A stretch of DNA of 64,000 nt from Paracamarosporium sp. OC-R06-R3. Its lineage: Eukaryota; Ascomycota; Dothideomycetes; Pleosporales; Didymosphaeriaceae. Below the pieces are notes generated by a model, which saw only the letters and a list, made by a program, of their open reading frames with translations, had not been told where the DNA came from and did no database searches. Position 1 is the stretch's first letter. Each line of letters begins with the position of its first letter. The translations under genes were made by a program, and so were the position numbers. Positions 1-12,167 of the stretch are shown in pieces. The stretch is taken from NCBI GenBank assembly GCA_019828545.1, contig JACVRA010000137.1, positions 1 through 64,000 on the forward strand. Direction: 5' to 3'.

Positions 1-1353
1 ACAGACCTTTTGACTACCTGCGCCGATACATTTTCCTAGTAAAACGCGTGCATTGGCTGAATCCGTGCATTGGGTGCACGGACACGTTACGCTAAATCCT
101 GGGTAATGCAAGCTGAGTGGCTGTGCAGCACTGATCTTGACTAAGCGTGCAAGTGCGCCATCCGACTTCGTGAACATGCAGGCAAACCGCTGAGTTCTTT
201 CGAATACTAACTAGCTTTGTGCACCTGTGCATACGTCACAATAGAGCTACGTATGATTGCTCCTGAATGCTTATGCTTATATGCACAGTAATGCGACTTC
301 AGTATTGCAACCGCACAGATGAGAATTAATAACTTTCTCAAGTCTGTAACAGAGGTAAGCATAACGAGGACTAGGGTACTAATCTCTATGAGCTATCAAA
401 CTAAAAACGCAGTGTGATCGTAGAACAATCGAAGAAGTTGTACTCACTGACCTTTACATTGCGCCGCTCCGGATTTGATGACGGGCACACACGTCCACGA
501 CCTACATCGGCGGTGGCGCGGTGCCCTAAAACCCTTTTCTCAGTAGCCAGTGTTCGGAAACTAGAGCCTAGTATCTAAAAATATACAAACAAAGTGTTAA
601 GCCGGGTAGAGTAGGCGAGCATCACTAGCGAGCCGATATGGATGAATCCCATGTTTAAGGCATATGCAATCAATATCATCGTTCAGTATGCATTCGGAGA
701 TTGCTTCCCCTTCCTCGACGACCATGTTGTCCAACCCATTGTTCCAAGTCTGTCTAGATATGTAGCCGGCTTGAACCATTCGCTCCATCGCATCACCAGC
801 CCAGATCCGATAGCTCCAGTCGTTGACTGTATTGTTGAACTCGTACACGCAGCGTTCCCAGTTCGGAACGACCAACTACATTGCGGCTGCGAGCGGGATT
901 GTAGTCGTCAATTGACTCTGCTCGATAGTCCCTATTTGATCTTACTGCGTAGACAAAGATAGGTTTACAGTCGGTCCGCGAACCTGAATGAAAGTAGGGT
1001 ATGACATTTCTCTGAATAGTCGAGGCCGCGCGGTACTCTCATTGCATGGTAAACTTAGCATGTGCACTCGCTTATCTCGACCTCCACCTCTTAAGCTCCA
1101 CCTCAACACCAAGATGTCTGTGCACTCTCCGATTGCTTCTCACTTCCGGAGCAAGCTCACTATACAAGTCCGGAGAGTATTACCCGCGTATATTGCTCTC
1201 ATCTTCTTGTTTATCTTCTTCGCTAACACTCGATTCTTCACTGATCCGGGGCACCCGCGCAATAGAAGACGTCGGACCTGTTCTGATTTTGTGGCAGTTA
1301 ATGGAATGGTAGTTTGGTGGTAAACTATGCTATATAGACATAACATGCTACAA
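1..1353. other. Left flank without a supported gene
   Basis: Apart from the weak ORF at 597-875, the first 1.35 kb shows only short overlapping frames. No tRNA, rRNA or repeat was recognised. It lies beyond the 3' end of the arylsulfotransferase-like gene. Confidence 0.5.
597..875 (-). CDS. Possible small ORF, unrecognised
   Basis: A 92-codon open frame rich in tryptophan and acidic residues, with three cysteines in the last third and no low complexity. It looks more protein-like than the frames around it, but I recognise no family, see no signal peptide and find no clear upstream exon. The start codon is not certain. It could be the last exon of a decayed or unannotated gene, or chance. Confidence 0.2.
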   Translation of the reverse strand: MVVPNWERCVYEFNNTVNDWSYRIWAGDAMERMVQAGYISRQTWNNGLDNMVVEEGEAISECILNDDIDCICLKHGIHPYRLASDARLLYPA

Positions 1354-3056
1354 TTACTGCATATATTCGCCCTGAATCGTAAATTGTGCGTCCGAAATAG
1401 CCACAGCCACAACATGCTTGTTCGCGGTGACAGGGTGCGTCTGAGACAAAACTTTATACTTTGAACTGAGAGCCTCCGCGTAGACAATAGTTCTTTGCCC
1501 TGCTACATTGACCTTGAATGATGCTGTCGTCTCAAATCCATCCCTTGGGATTGTGCCTAAGAGCTGACTGCGTCCTTCGCCAACACGTGCGTAGAAACGC
1601 CAAGCAACTGTTTCTGTATCACCGTTCCATGACGCATGAAAAGCCAATTCCTTTTGATCCGATCCACTGAAGGCGACGAGAGCGGGCTCTTCAGCAGGTG
1701 TGCCCGTCCAATTGGCCCTGAAGCCTCGATAGCTTTGAACGTTGTGTCCGTCTGGGGCAGAGTCCAGATAACTGTGGAACAAGATTTGACCATCCTCGCC
1801 CAACTCTGTAATGGCCCCGGCTTGGCCCCAGTTGACAAAAGTGTTCTTGTTGGGAAGTACCTGCACGCTTCCTTGTGTTTGTGCGGACAGGTTATCCGGA
1901 GCATCGAAAGTTTTATAGGCCCTAGCGGTTCCAGTCTCATGGTTCAGCTCAAAGTATCGAACACGCGACCACGGGTGGGTCTTGACGGGAGCGGAATGGG
2001 CCCCATTGTCAAACAGCGTGAGGTACTCCAGCTTTCCATCCGCTGACGAGCCATGAAATCTTGCGTGGTGCTGGTAGCCAAACACATCCTCATCTTTGAG
2101 CTTGAAGGAGGAACCGCCTTGTAGGCCCCCAAGCTGCCATATGATCTCGCCATTCGTGCCATTTATCTTGAAAAGGGCCGCAATATTGCGCGCAGAAATA
2201 AGATAATTTCCGGCTTCATCTTTGTCCACGCTATTCACATGAAAGTAATTCCATGCATCAGTCTCGTTGTGACCATATCCAGGAGGGGGGACGTTCCCTT
2301 CAAGGGGAAATGCGCTGTCTTCGATGTTATTAGCAGAAGCGAGTGATATAGTCAGAATTCAAGCATACACTTAGGATCGACATGGTCGAAACTTTCCCAT
2401 TCGAATATAACCTCTCCGGTGTCAAGGTCAATCTCTGTGGACAGTTAATTAGCGAAGAGAATTAGAGATTGTGAAGCGTGCTCACCTTGAATACCCCCTG
2501 AGACAATCCAAGTTTGATCCGCTTCGCCTCCCCACTGTTTCAAGGATACGTGTCTTGGAATAGGTGTCTCGATAAGCACACTCTTTCCATTCACGATACG
2601 AAATTCGTGCGCAGACACCAATTGATGGGAGCCGGCTCCGACTGACTTGGCCACTTTATAGTCGCTGCCAAGCAGTGTATGATAGCCGAACATACGTCCG
2701 TGACCCGAGTCAAGCGTCCCTTGGAAAGCGCGAAGATATTGCTTTCCATTCCACTCATCGGGAACGAAGTTTGCCACCCATCCAGCGTGAAATCCTACAC
2801 CTGACCACACCAGTTCACCATCGTCACGGTAGATGTACGCTCCTGGCTGGACGGGTCCAGTGTTGAGGCCGTTTCCAAAGCCTTGGTAAGGGGCGATAAA
2901 GATATAGCCCTTCTCCACCGCATTTTTATCCGCCGGTACCGTGATGTTCAATTTCGGAGCAACGAGCTCAGGACGGGAATGGAATTTGAGGCTCGCTGCA
3001 GCAGGGACAGCATACTTGCTGATTGCGCAAGCCAGGTACCAGCTAGCAATCTTCAT
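1354..3056 (-). CDS. Arylsulfotransferase-like (ASST) secreted protein
   Basis: Predicted 531-residue protein in three exons: 3056-2486, 2434-2371 and 2314-1354. The two introns (51 and 56 bp) have GT-AG ends and keep the frame. It matches the fungal arylsulfotransferase family, a beta-propeller-like fold named after bacterial ASST, which moves sulfate between phenols; most fungal members have no proven activity. The start was placed at MKIASWYLACA because this gives a signal peptide; an in-frame ATG exists 26 codons upstream. Family-like segments are visible, such as DLDTGEVIFEW at the first junction, HVNSVDKDEAGNYLISAR, then GGLQGG and HHARFHG. The protein is probably secreted or in the secretory pathway. 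It is transcribed in the same direction as the MFS gene about 0.9 kb upstream. Domain family is confident; sulfotransferase activity is not. Confidence 0.85.
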
Positions 3057-3958
3057 AGCGGCGACTGCTGACGGATTGTGAAAGGATTGAATCAAGTGTT
3101 CATACTTCAAGCTGTTTATATAACAGTACGACACATAGGCGCTTGCCGTCGCTCCGGGTCGAGGATCTCGTCATCCTAGACTAGCATTGTACGATCGTAA
3201 TAATGGAATAATTTAGCTAGTTGCGTTCCAGCTCGGTTGTGCATCTTTTCCAACCATGTGAAAGGAAAGCTGCTCCAGTGGTTCCTGAGGCACGGCCTGC
3301 ATGGCCTAGAGTCGAAGGAGTGGGGAAGAGTAAACACGTGACCGGAAGCGGGAGCGGAAGCGGACCGAGCAATATCACGCAATAAGCGATGAGAGCGCGC
3401 CTCGATCGTCCTCCCTGTCAAATACGGTATTGAATAGATAATCTCCAAAACGTGAATGAAGCATCGTCATATCACAGTAAACCTAGTATCAAAACCAACA
3501 GTATCAGTGATGTAGAGGTTTATACGTCAGTCTTCACGGTCCTAGAAGCGCAAAAAGGTTTAAATAGGTGATTCTTGCTAAACATAGGAGTGCAATCAGC
3601 GAATGTTGAGGCGTGGCAAATGAGGGGGAAACCTAAGCAAGCAAGGAAAATAGTATAAATTTTCAAGGTTTATAAATTTCTAGCCTTTTGCGCGAGGTCC
3701 TCGCCTTGAAGACTAATGACCATGCTCATGGTGTAATCTAGGCAGGCCGGCCAAACACTGAGGCAAAGCACTCGATGGTACAGTATCGTGAGACAATCAT
3801 TCTGAGAGTCCTGGGACTGATAGATCTTGTGGTCTAAATTTGGATCTGACTTTTCTACACCAAAAACTTTCGTTATCGAGTACACGTCTTTAGGCACGAG
3901 TCTGGTGCAATATCCACCATCAGATATCTACCCATTTCGAAGCGTATAGACCGCTCAA
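3057..3958. other. Intergenic region, ASST to MFS
   Basis: About 0.9 kb between two minus-strand genes, holding the 3' flank of the transporter gene and the promoter of the ASST-like gene. Short minus-strand frames at 3176-3448 and 3670-3897 have no family signal. No RNA gene or repeat was recognised. Confidence 0.5.
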
Positions 3959-5974
3959 TCAATACGCGTAGGAAAGGCCGGACCTCTTAAGCCTCCGACC
4001 ATTGCCAAAGTAGTACTGTAGGTTCGCGATGACCGATAAGATGACTGCAAAGCCGACGAGACATGTGATCAGGGTCCAGCCTCTGTGATACTTAGGAGCA
4101 TCATCAGATCTGAAGATCTGGGAGCCAACAATACCCGCAGTATTCGCTGACATGATATGAACGGCCATGAAGATGGAATGTTCGCCTGAAGATCTTGCAT
4201 TGATCGCTAGCCAGGCACCATTTATCGGATCTATTCATTGTCAGTTGGTAATAGGAAGTTGTAATCAGTAATGCTCACGCCAAGGCCAAGAGACGGCAAT
4301 CATGAGAGTATAGATCGCGAATCGCTTGGTGGTGTCGTGAGAGTCAATGAGGGAATAAGAGGCGAACTTCTAATGTCAGTATACTTCCGAACGACTTGTC
4401 TGCGCAAGCTTACTGTAAAAGCCCAGTAAATCAAGGCCGTGAAAGTTATTATTACACCCTTGACGCGAAGTTTGTCCCTAGAGACGTTAGAGAGACACCC
4501 CATGGCCATGACAGAAGACCTACGCTAGCCATCCCCAAAACAGCAAAATGAACAGTAACAACCATTGTCCGATAGATACCATGGCGTTGGCTTTCAGCTT
4601 ATCATAGCCAAAGCCAGCAACAATTAGTGGTCCATAGGAGCCAAATGCGGAAACCGGCGAAAGAGCGCTTATCGTGAAGAGAACGTGAGGGATCAGTCGC
4701 CAGTTGGACAGCTTTCATAGTTAGTAATGATCATTTACGGAATAGGTTGCTCATACCGCTCCCTTCAGCTCTGCCCAATAGATATGCCGAGATAGCACAG
4801 CCTTCGAGGGGTCATCTCGGAGGACCCGCTGAGTGATAATTTCTATCTCTCGAGGAGTAAAAGGGCGAACCCCAAATAGCGAGACCGGGTTAGACACTCG
4901 ACCAGGGAATATTGCAAGGAACACCAGTCCCACTACTATAGTGAATATTCCCTCAATCTAGGTGATTTAGCATGGCTTGACAAAGGGCACAGCTTTCCTA
5001 CAATGAACAACCACTGCCAGCCCGCAAGACCAGCGACACCCCTCATATGCAGGCTATTTCGTTTAGCAGACAGTCGACTATAGGCACGATGTTACTCACA
5101 TGCCGAAGGCCATAATGCTGGAAAGAGCGCTCGCAAGCATGTTTCCCAGGAAAAAGATAGAGAAACGTTTGGCGGTTTCCGTAGTTTTATACCTTGGCCC
5201 GCTGTAAGGATAGAGAATTTTAGAACTGGGGGTGATCATACCATCGACTAAGAGTGAATAGAGCGCCAGGAATGAAGCCGGCTTCGCAAAGTCTACAGGT
5301 ATAAGTTACTGCTCGCGCAGACATCGAACGCATTGAATGCTAACTTACCCAAGTAGAATTCTTGTTGACAAAAAAGCGCCAAGACCGTGCTGAAAGGCTT
5401 GAAAGGTCGCGACGAAACCCCTTCGTTCATTAACTTCTTGCTCGTTGCGGCTCGTGGGTCTCTTACCATGACACGATCTGTCCGCCAATCCAGAGTGTGG
5501 GTCCTACTCGGTATAGCACTAGATTACTGGGTATCTGGTCAGACGTCAGTAATGCACGAGTGCGAGTTTTAGAGCGGATGACTTGCTTCCAGGAGAACAA
5601 TTCCCAAGGAGAGCATCTGTTGTCCGATGTTGTACTGGTTCTGGGTAATCCCGATGTCCTTTAACATGTTATCCGTAACGGCATTACCGCTGCAAACATG
5701 TTTAGAAAACGTTGAATCTTAATTGGGCAGGCCAACTGTACATATTGCCACGGTCAAGCTGGAGCGCAAAGAACGCCAATGTGAGGATAGGCATAATGAT
5801 GAAATCAGTCCTTGAGATGTTAAAAGCCTTATCATCCTAGAAGTGTTTTACGCCTTACTTCCTGACCAATGCTTTCTCCTCTTCCAGTGTCCAGGTCAAC
5901 TCTCCATTGTCGCTCTCGGATACCGCCTTCTCTTCCGGCCTATCAAGGCCCTTTTCAGGTTGCGAGATACTCAT
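3959..5974 (-). CDS. MFS transporter, allantoate permease (Dal5/Tna1) family
   Basis: A predicted ~480-residue plasma-membrane symporter, intact only after removing twelve short introns. Every exon joins in frame. After a hydrophilic N-terminus come the family hallmarks: LALQ-type helix 1 ending FFALQLDRGNI, GNAVTDNMLKD, LEIPSNLVLYRVGPTLWIGG, then FQAFQHGLGAF and GLCEAGFIPGALF. The C-terminal half contains HIMSANTAGIVGSQIF and a last membrane helix. Family members carry organic anions such as allantoate, nicotinate, pantothenate or aromatic acids; the substrate here cannot be told. The start ATG at 5974 begins MSISQPEKG. The third intron (5535-5586) has a GC-AG donor (GCAAGT). The promoter is shared with a divergent Zn2Cys6 regulator, a common arrangement for transporter control. 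Confidence 0.88.
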
Positions 5975-6391
5975 GCTGAACGAGTATTACAAAGATCCAA
6001 ATGCACTTTGAGTCGCAATGAGTATGCACAAGACGTGTTGTCGCGCGACTGGTGCAAGATCTCATTTGAGAAATATTCTAGATATACACACAGCGGCGCG
6101 TCTACTCTATCGCGGTAGCGTAGCATATTTTCTCTCCGGGCATACTCTAGACTTCTGATGTGATGCCGTGCGAATATTGCGATATCCCGTGCATCCACTT
6201 TCTATCGCCTACTAGCACGTGTACGATAGTCGGGAGCAGTGCGCTAGCCGATGACGTGACTTGCGAGAGTGATTGCGCGTAAAGTCGGGCCACGGGTATC
6301 GCGATCTTCCAACCGTTCGTGATCAGATATCTACCTTTGAGATGCAAAACATGTGTACAAAGCATTCCGCCGGTTGATAGCGTCCCCGCAG
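5975..6391. promoter_or_regulatory. Divergent promoter region, MFS / Zn2Cys6 regulator
   Basis: 417 bp separates the start codons of the minus-strand transporter and the plus-strand regulator, so both promoters must lie here. Zn2Cys6 proteins bind CGG-type half-sites and several CGG/CCG triplets are present, but I cannot point to one convincing operator by eye. Confidence 0.55.
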
Positions 6392-8594
6392 ATGGAATTG
6401 TTCGAACGACCAACGAAACGCACACGACAAGCCTGCGAACCCTGCCGGTCCGTCCTATCAATTACCAAAGAACCTCAGCTCACGCGTAGACAGACGGAAA
6501 AAGGCCCGCTGCTCAGGGGAGCGCCCCGCTTGCTCAACATGCGCGCGGCTGCATCAGAGCTGTGCGTACGGGCCAGAGTCGGCACATGTCTCCCCACTGG
6601 GGACTGTGCCAGCACCCATCACGGCTTCACCGTCTTCACGGATCCGGGACCGGGACCCGAGCCCGGATGACTTGGTATGCCAAACCGTTTGCCGATAACA
6701 GAGGATGTTGACTGACGTCCAATAGCGACATCGAATGCGACATCTAGAGAATACACTATCTGATGTTGTTGATGCTCTCAAAGGCCAAGCACGCGACGCA
6801 CCTGCAGTCTTTGGTCTTGCACAATCACACAGTCCAGACTCAAGGAGACTGCCTCAAAGTATTCCGCACAGTGAGACGTTGAAGACAGCTGCAGAGGTTT
6901 ATTTGCACTATTTTGAATGCCAGCCCTTGCCGATCTTTGATCCTTCGAGCTTTGGGGAATCTCTAGTCCGCCGAGATCCTGAAATTATATATAGCATTTT
7001 GGCTATGACAGCCCCCTATGCGCATGGTGCTGAATTCAACACAGGAAACAAAGAGCTTGCAGCAGAATATAAGTTGAGGGCACATCGACTCGTCATGGGT
7101 CGCATCATCGAGGGCACTGTAGAGTTTTCTACCCTGCAGGCATTGTGCCTGATGGCCCTCCTTGAAGTCAGAGGTACGTGTAGCGGTCTCTTGTATGCGT
7201 TCCATAGCTGAGACATATCATATCAGACGGGTGTAACGAATAGTGTATAGTTTACTGCTCTCTTGCATCCTCACTTGCAGAAGCTGCACAGTTGTACCGC
7301 CAAATCGGATTAGAAACAAGTGAGACTTATCAGGAAGAGCGCAGACGCTGCTACTGGGCGGTTATTCTTCTACGCAGGCTCTTCGGAAAACCTGAAATAC
7401 CTGCTAATTATGCCTCTAATCGTACCCCGGCATCCCCGCGATCTCCTTCTGCTCGAATGTTTGCATACAACTCAGAATCTCGATTACAATCCGTACAGGA
7501 GGCCGGGGGTATATTCCAAGCTATTACAGAGCTTGGAGTTGTCTGGTCACGAATGATGCAATACATAAGAATCCGTGGCAGCGGCCAAGAGAAAGATGTC
7601 TTCCCGTGGTCTCCCAGATCACAGTATGCAAAGACGTTAGCTAGTCTTATGGACATCGGCCATAAGCTTCCTCTCTCACATCGATACAGAAACATGGACA
7701 TTTCGAGTGTGACCTCGGCGGCCATGCAAGAAATTCGAATTTTCTGGGCTCCTTGGTTTCTTAGTCGCATGATGTACCACACCATACTCTGCGTACTGAA
7801 TCACCCTCTCTTACTCACTCTACAGATTCGCAACGTGCACAACGTATCTGAGGCTTTCCTACAGCAGGTCTCTTTTTCCGCCTCTAATCATATGAGCTGG
7901 GCCATGCACTTCATAGATCTTATGGACACGAAGAGCTTCATGCCGTCAGATCCAGTCATTGCTCACTGTGCAGCGGCGATTGCTACTATTGAGCTTCAGA
8001 GGAGCTTCTCTAGAGACGCGGAATCTTATGGGAAGAGTAAGGAGAATTATGGGAAATGCATTGCACTGCTAGATAGTATGAGCAAGAACTGTCGCTACGC
8101 AGGAATCATGGTATACCCCCCAGCGTCCTGTCAGGGAAGTGAACTAACAGCGCCAGGCGGCGAAATTGGACCATCTAGAGCGCGACCTCTCCAAATGGGC
8201 GCAGTCCACTTCCCATACAGACAGCAGCCTAGTCATCAATGTGGCCGGGTTCCTCGACATTCTTGATTTCCCCAGCCCATCTGTTAACCTCTCTAATGCA
8301 GAAGACAGTACAACATCTGTATTTGGCCCTAAGCTGGCGAATGAGCTTGCATCGCTTGATACAAAACCTGCCAACCTGATTCGCTTACCCGACATTACGC
8401 CTGCACGCATTGACGAGAATCTCCTGGCGAGGCGTGTGGCGCCTTCGACCGCATTCGTATCCGCGAATGCGGAAGTCGGACTCTCTAGTTGGGGCGTAGA
8501 TGAGGCGGCCATGGAAGCTGGGCTGGCGGACAGTGATCTCGACTTTTCGGCGCATGAATTCTTCGACAACCTATTCCAGCAGCAGAACTTCTAG
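6392..8594 (+). CDS. Zn2Cys6 transcription factor with fungal-specific middle domain; possible nonsense codon
   Basis: The Zn2Cys6 cluster is split by an intron (6448-6493): exon 1 ends in ACEPCR and exon 2 continues RKKARCSGERPACSTCARL, giving a correct C-x2-C-x6-C half. A second intron (6675-6725) precedes the linker RHRMRHLENTL. Exon 3 (6726-7173) starts the fungal-specific middle homology region. The intron after 7173 has two in-frame acceptors. The near one (intron 7174-7226) restores a conserved-looking stretch ending SLASSLAEAAQLYRQIG but reads TAG at 7241-7243. The far one (intron 7174-7280) skips 18 codons and stays open, giving about 650 residues. The last intron is 8111-8156 and the C-terminus is acidic. 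It probably controls the adjacent transporter. It may be functional with a shortened domain, or a recently broken gene. Confidence 0.75.
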
Positions 8595-8948
8595 ACGAAC
8601 GACTTCCTCGGCTGCAGGAGCCGCGACTGCAAGAGATTTTCACGGCCTTGGTCGCCGAATTAGTATTAGTTTCTTAGTGCCTTGGTCCCACCATGGATCT
8701 ACTGAGACATACTGAATGGTGAGCAAATAGCGTCGCCGGCGGCGCATATCTCTAGAGATAGGAGGATAAATAGCGTCCGCATAGTTGCGGCTTTGCAACG
8801 TCATAGCCCTATCCAGTACGTTCTTCTTAATGGATCACAATCTCTTATACGTTGTAAACATAAGCACTGTTCACTTTCATTACTTATTACCCTTTGCTTT
8901 TCTTATTTTAAAGCGACTATAATAGGAATTATTATTTAAGTAATACAG
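8595..8948. other. Convergent 3' intergenic region
   Basis: 354 bp between the stop codons of the plus-strand regulator and the minus-strand kinase gene. The half nearest the kinase gene is AT-rich and probably holds both polyadenylation regions. No gene or RNA is visible. Confidence 0.5.
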
Positions 8949-11900
8949 CTAATAAACATAAGTTGCGTGTCTGTTCAGGGTTGGTTTACGGTCTTCCCTT
9001 TCTCTGTCCCGTCCTGACGGCGCGGACCATTTTACATCTTCTGGGCCTATCTTCCTGGAATAGGACACAGGCACTGGGTAGGGTGATTCCTGGCGCTTTG
9101 GGTATTCTCTCGATATTTGCTCACTTGATCTTCCTCTCCTTAAGTCTTCCCTCGCATTATCTCTTCCCAATTCACCGGCTTTGATGTGGTACGGGGAGCT
9201 CTTCCTTTCCAAGGAAATCGGAATTCCTTGCCTTTCAAGATTACTAGATGAATCAGAGCCATTTGAACTCCGTAGCTCAGTCATCTCATTGACGCCGTCG
9301 GGGAACCGAAGTCGCGTGTTATCGCGGCGATCATTGGGAATCTCGCTGAAAAGAGAAGCAATAGGTTCATCAATTTTCTTGTTGGTTCTCCTCTTCGAGC
9401 TCACAGGCGAGAGGAGTCCAGTTGCTTGTAAAAACCTTGTAGTTCTCGAGGGTGGATCCTGTTCCTTCCTGTGTGCCTCTGAGTCTGCCTGGTGGTGTTT
9501 TCTAGTTCTTTTGACTTTTCGCGTTGAGCTCTTCCGCGGTGTCGAATCACTAGCCTTGTCTACTTCCCGATTGCGAGAGCTCATACGTATGTATCTTATT
9601 GCATCCTCTGCCTGACTGCTTAATTTCGCATCCTTTGCCTTCCTTCTTAGATCCGCTGCTGCCTTTCTTGCATCATCTTCTTCTGCCCGGCGTCGCGCAT
9701 CATCTGATCTGCGTTTGTATTCCGCTTCGTAGCGTGCTTTTTCATCTGCTGAATCGTCTGAATAGTGATTATCGTAGACAGATCTCGTGCCTCTCAGATC
9801 TGATGACCTAGCCACTCTCGCCGCAGGTGATCCGTGATAATCACCCCTTTCGTAATGTGCCTTCTCGCTACTTCCCTGCCTAGGATCTGGAAGTTGTATG
9901 CTAGGTGGAGGTAGGTAGCTGATTTTGGGAGGACCGTCTCGCCGGATTTCTTGCCTGTGTTGCGCCTGAGCACGAGCTTTAGAGGCTTCGAAAGATCTTT
10001 CCGTATTCATACCGTCCGGTTGATCACGATTATCATTACTGCTCTTGGTATCTTCTCCGCGCAGAAATTCAGAAAAGATGTCTTCCGCATTGGTGAAATG
10101 AAAGCCACCTTCGGGGCCGTCACCCGTTTTGAAGTGAAACGTTCGCATTCCAACCGGATCCCTTTTCACAAACTTCGAAGGCGTGCCTTTGCCGGCAGAA
10201 TCAAGGGTGGTCGTTGACTTCCCAGGTACGAGCTGGTCTGCTTCCTTAAATTGTTGAAGTTTGGGGTCATGATGGACTCCAATGATCTCACTGGAATTGG
10301 AGGAGGGACTTTTTGCAGGTTTACAGACTGCTTCAAGACCGGCATCTTGGGCGTTTTGGACTGACAAGTTGTGGACAGGATATCCCTCCGATATAAGGAC
10401 TTCCTGCATTTCGCTCCTTTCTGCCCAGCCCGACAGTGGGCGTTCATGTGTTTTGTCGGCAGTAGATTGTTCGTTGGGCACTTGTGAATCCACTAACTCA
10501 GACCCGGAGACTTGCATAGTAACGTCCGCTTTGTCCGTTATCTCACCGTCCTTGGGAATAGCAGACTCGTCTTCGACGTAGGCTTGATGTGGCCGTGGGT
10601 TCACTGTCAACAACGTATCTGCTTGGGGCGTAGCATTTGCTTGTGAAACGAAAGTTGCAGACGCTGCTTCAAGCCCGTCCAGGCGCTCGACCTGTTTTTC
10701 CCAGGTGTTAGGGTCATACCCTGTTTTCATGTTGCTGTCAGTCACAGGAGGCAACTCTAAATTCTTCGTCCATGATGACGGGGGTTCTCCTCGCGACAAA
10801 TTTGGTGTGTTTCCCATGGGTCTTAGAGTGTCTGTTGTATCAAGATCGGTCCAAGGAGCGGAATTTGAAGCATCAGTTACGAATGTAGTATATGTCCCAG
10901 TACCACCCATGGGAGACAACAAGTCTGATGGTATTTCATAGTCTGCATCGACACTGTGACGGGTTAAGTCTCTATCTTTGGATATATACCGGTCTGCTTA
11001 CCTTTGGAATTCACCAGAAGACCGAGATGAATTGTCCTGGAACTCGTCAAACCAGGAGTGGTCTAGCGCTTTGGATGCTGTCAATCTATCACGCGGAAAG
11101 ATTTTCATGAGCCCTTCGATGAGTTCTATACCTTCAGTTGAGATTTTGAGTTCTTTCAGCCTATTGATAGGGAATCCCGCTTTCTCATTGGCGTACGCGG
11201 CAAGGTTTGTACCGAATGGTGGAGCTCCGCATACTGCCCTATACGTAATCTCGCCCACGGCCCAAACATCGATGGCGAATGTGTACTCGTGCTCGTTCTG
11301 CAGCATTTTCGATAGCGACTGCTTCTCGAGGAACAATGATCCTTTCCTAACGAGAACTTCTGGCGCTAAAAACCCTTCAGTGCCACCAATTGTTCGCAAA
11401 GCAGTGATTCCTTCCTCCGCTCTTTTTGAGATACCAAAGTCGCCGATTTTGACCCACCACCCCTCTTCGTGGTCCTTCGTTCTTCGAATGAGAACATTTG
11501 AAGGCTTAAGATCACGATGAGCAAATCCGTTGTCATGCATCTCATAGATGCCTTCGAGTATTTGGTAGGAAATCGAGCGAGCGTCTTCTTCCGACATCTT
11601 TCCCCTGGCATTCATGTATTGTTGCAGATCACCATGTTCGAAATACTCCATTGTGATAAACACATGCTCCTGGGACTCGAACCATCCGTAACTTTCGACG
11701 AAATAGGCTCTGTACTATAGTATTCTTAACCTATGTAATTATGGGATATGGGCCATAATAGCGAACACAGATGGAAGTTTTGTGTTTCAAAGAAGATTAC
11801 TTGAATCACATAATTCCAATGGACTGGATACCCTAGAGTTGAGACGTACCTTTCCCCGCGAGAACTTAGCAATGGCTTCTAATTCCCGACTGTAATCGAC

Positions 11901-12167
11901 AGAGTAAGAACTCCCGATATGCTTTCGAATCCTTTTGACAGCCCGATTTTTTATGTCGCTGTCGCCACCAACAAGTGTTTCTCTCCAGACGATTCCGGAT
12001 GCACCCTCGCCCAGAATATTGCCCGTACGTTGCCATCGCTCTTCTCTCTTGACCCTTCTGCGACCATGACGTCGATCCGATGTTACGAAACTGTGTCGCG
12101 TGATGCCATCTCGCCATGCCGTCCTGAGCTTAGAATCCCTCACAAGGTCCGTGGCAGTATGGCGCAT
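8949..12167 (-). CDS. Ser/Thr protein kinase with long disordered C-terminal tail
   Basis: Predicted 1011-residue protein in three exons: 12167-11850, 11714-11002 and 10953-8949. The kinase domain occupies about residues 45-340 and has all catalytic landmarks: glycine loop GEGASGIVW, ATP lysine in RAVKRI, HRDLKPSN, DFG in KIGDFGISKR, APE in GFLAPEVL, and DVWAVGEI. It should be active and is broadly CAMK-like. The other ~670 residues are polar and low in complexity: an RRAEEDDARKAAADLRRKA coiled stretch, basic patches and a conserved-looking end RKPTLNRHATYVY. The first intron is 135 bp, the second 48 bp. The start codon faces the HeLo-pseudokinase gene across 0.54 kb, so the two may be co-regulated. 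The specific kinase subfamily and substrate are unknown. Confidence 0.87.

Noticed and set aside
8963..10581. Plus-strand frames opposite the kinase tail
   Set aside because: They are antisense reflections of the low-complexity kinase C-terminus and show no domain of their own.
11670..11690. A tRNA box-B-like string (GGGACTCGAACC on the plus strand)
   Set aside because: It falls inside the kinase coding exon (WFESQ) and no tRNA arms fold around it.
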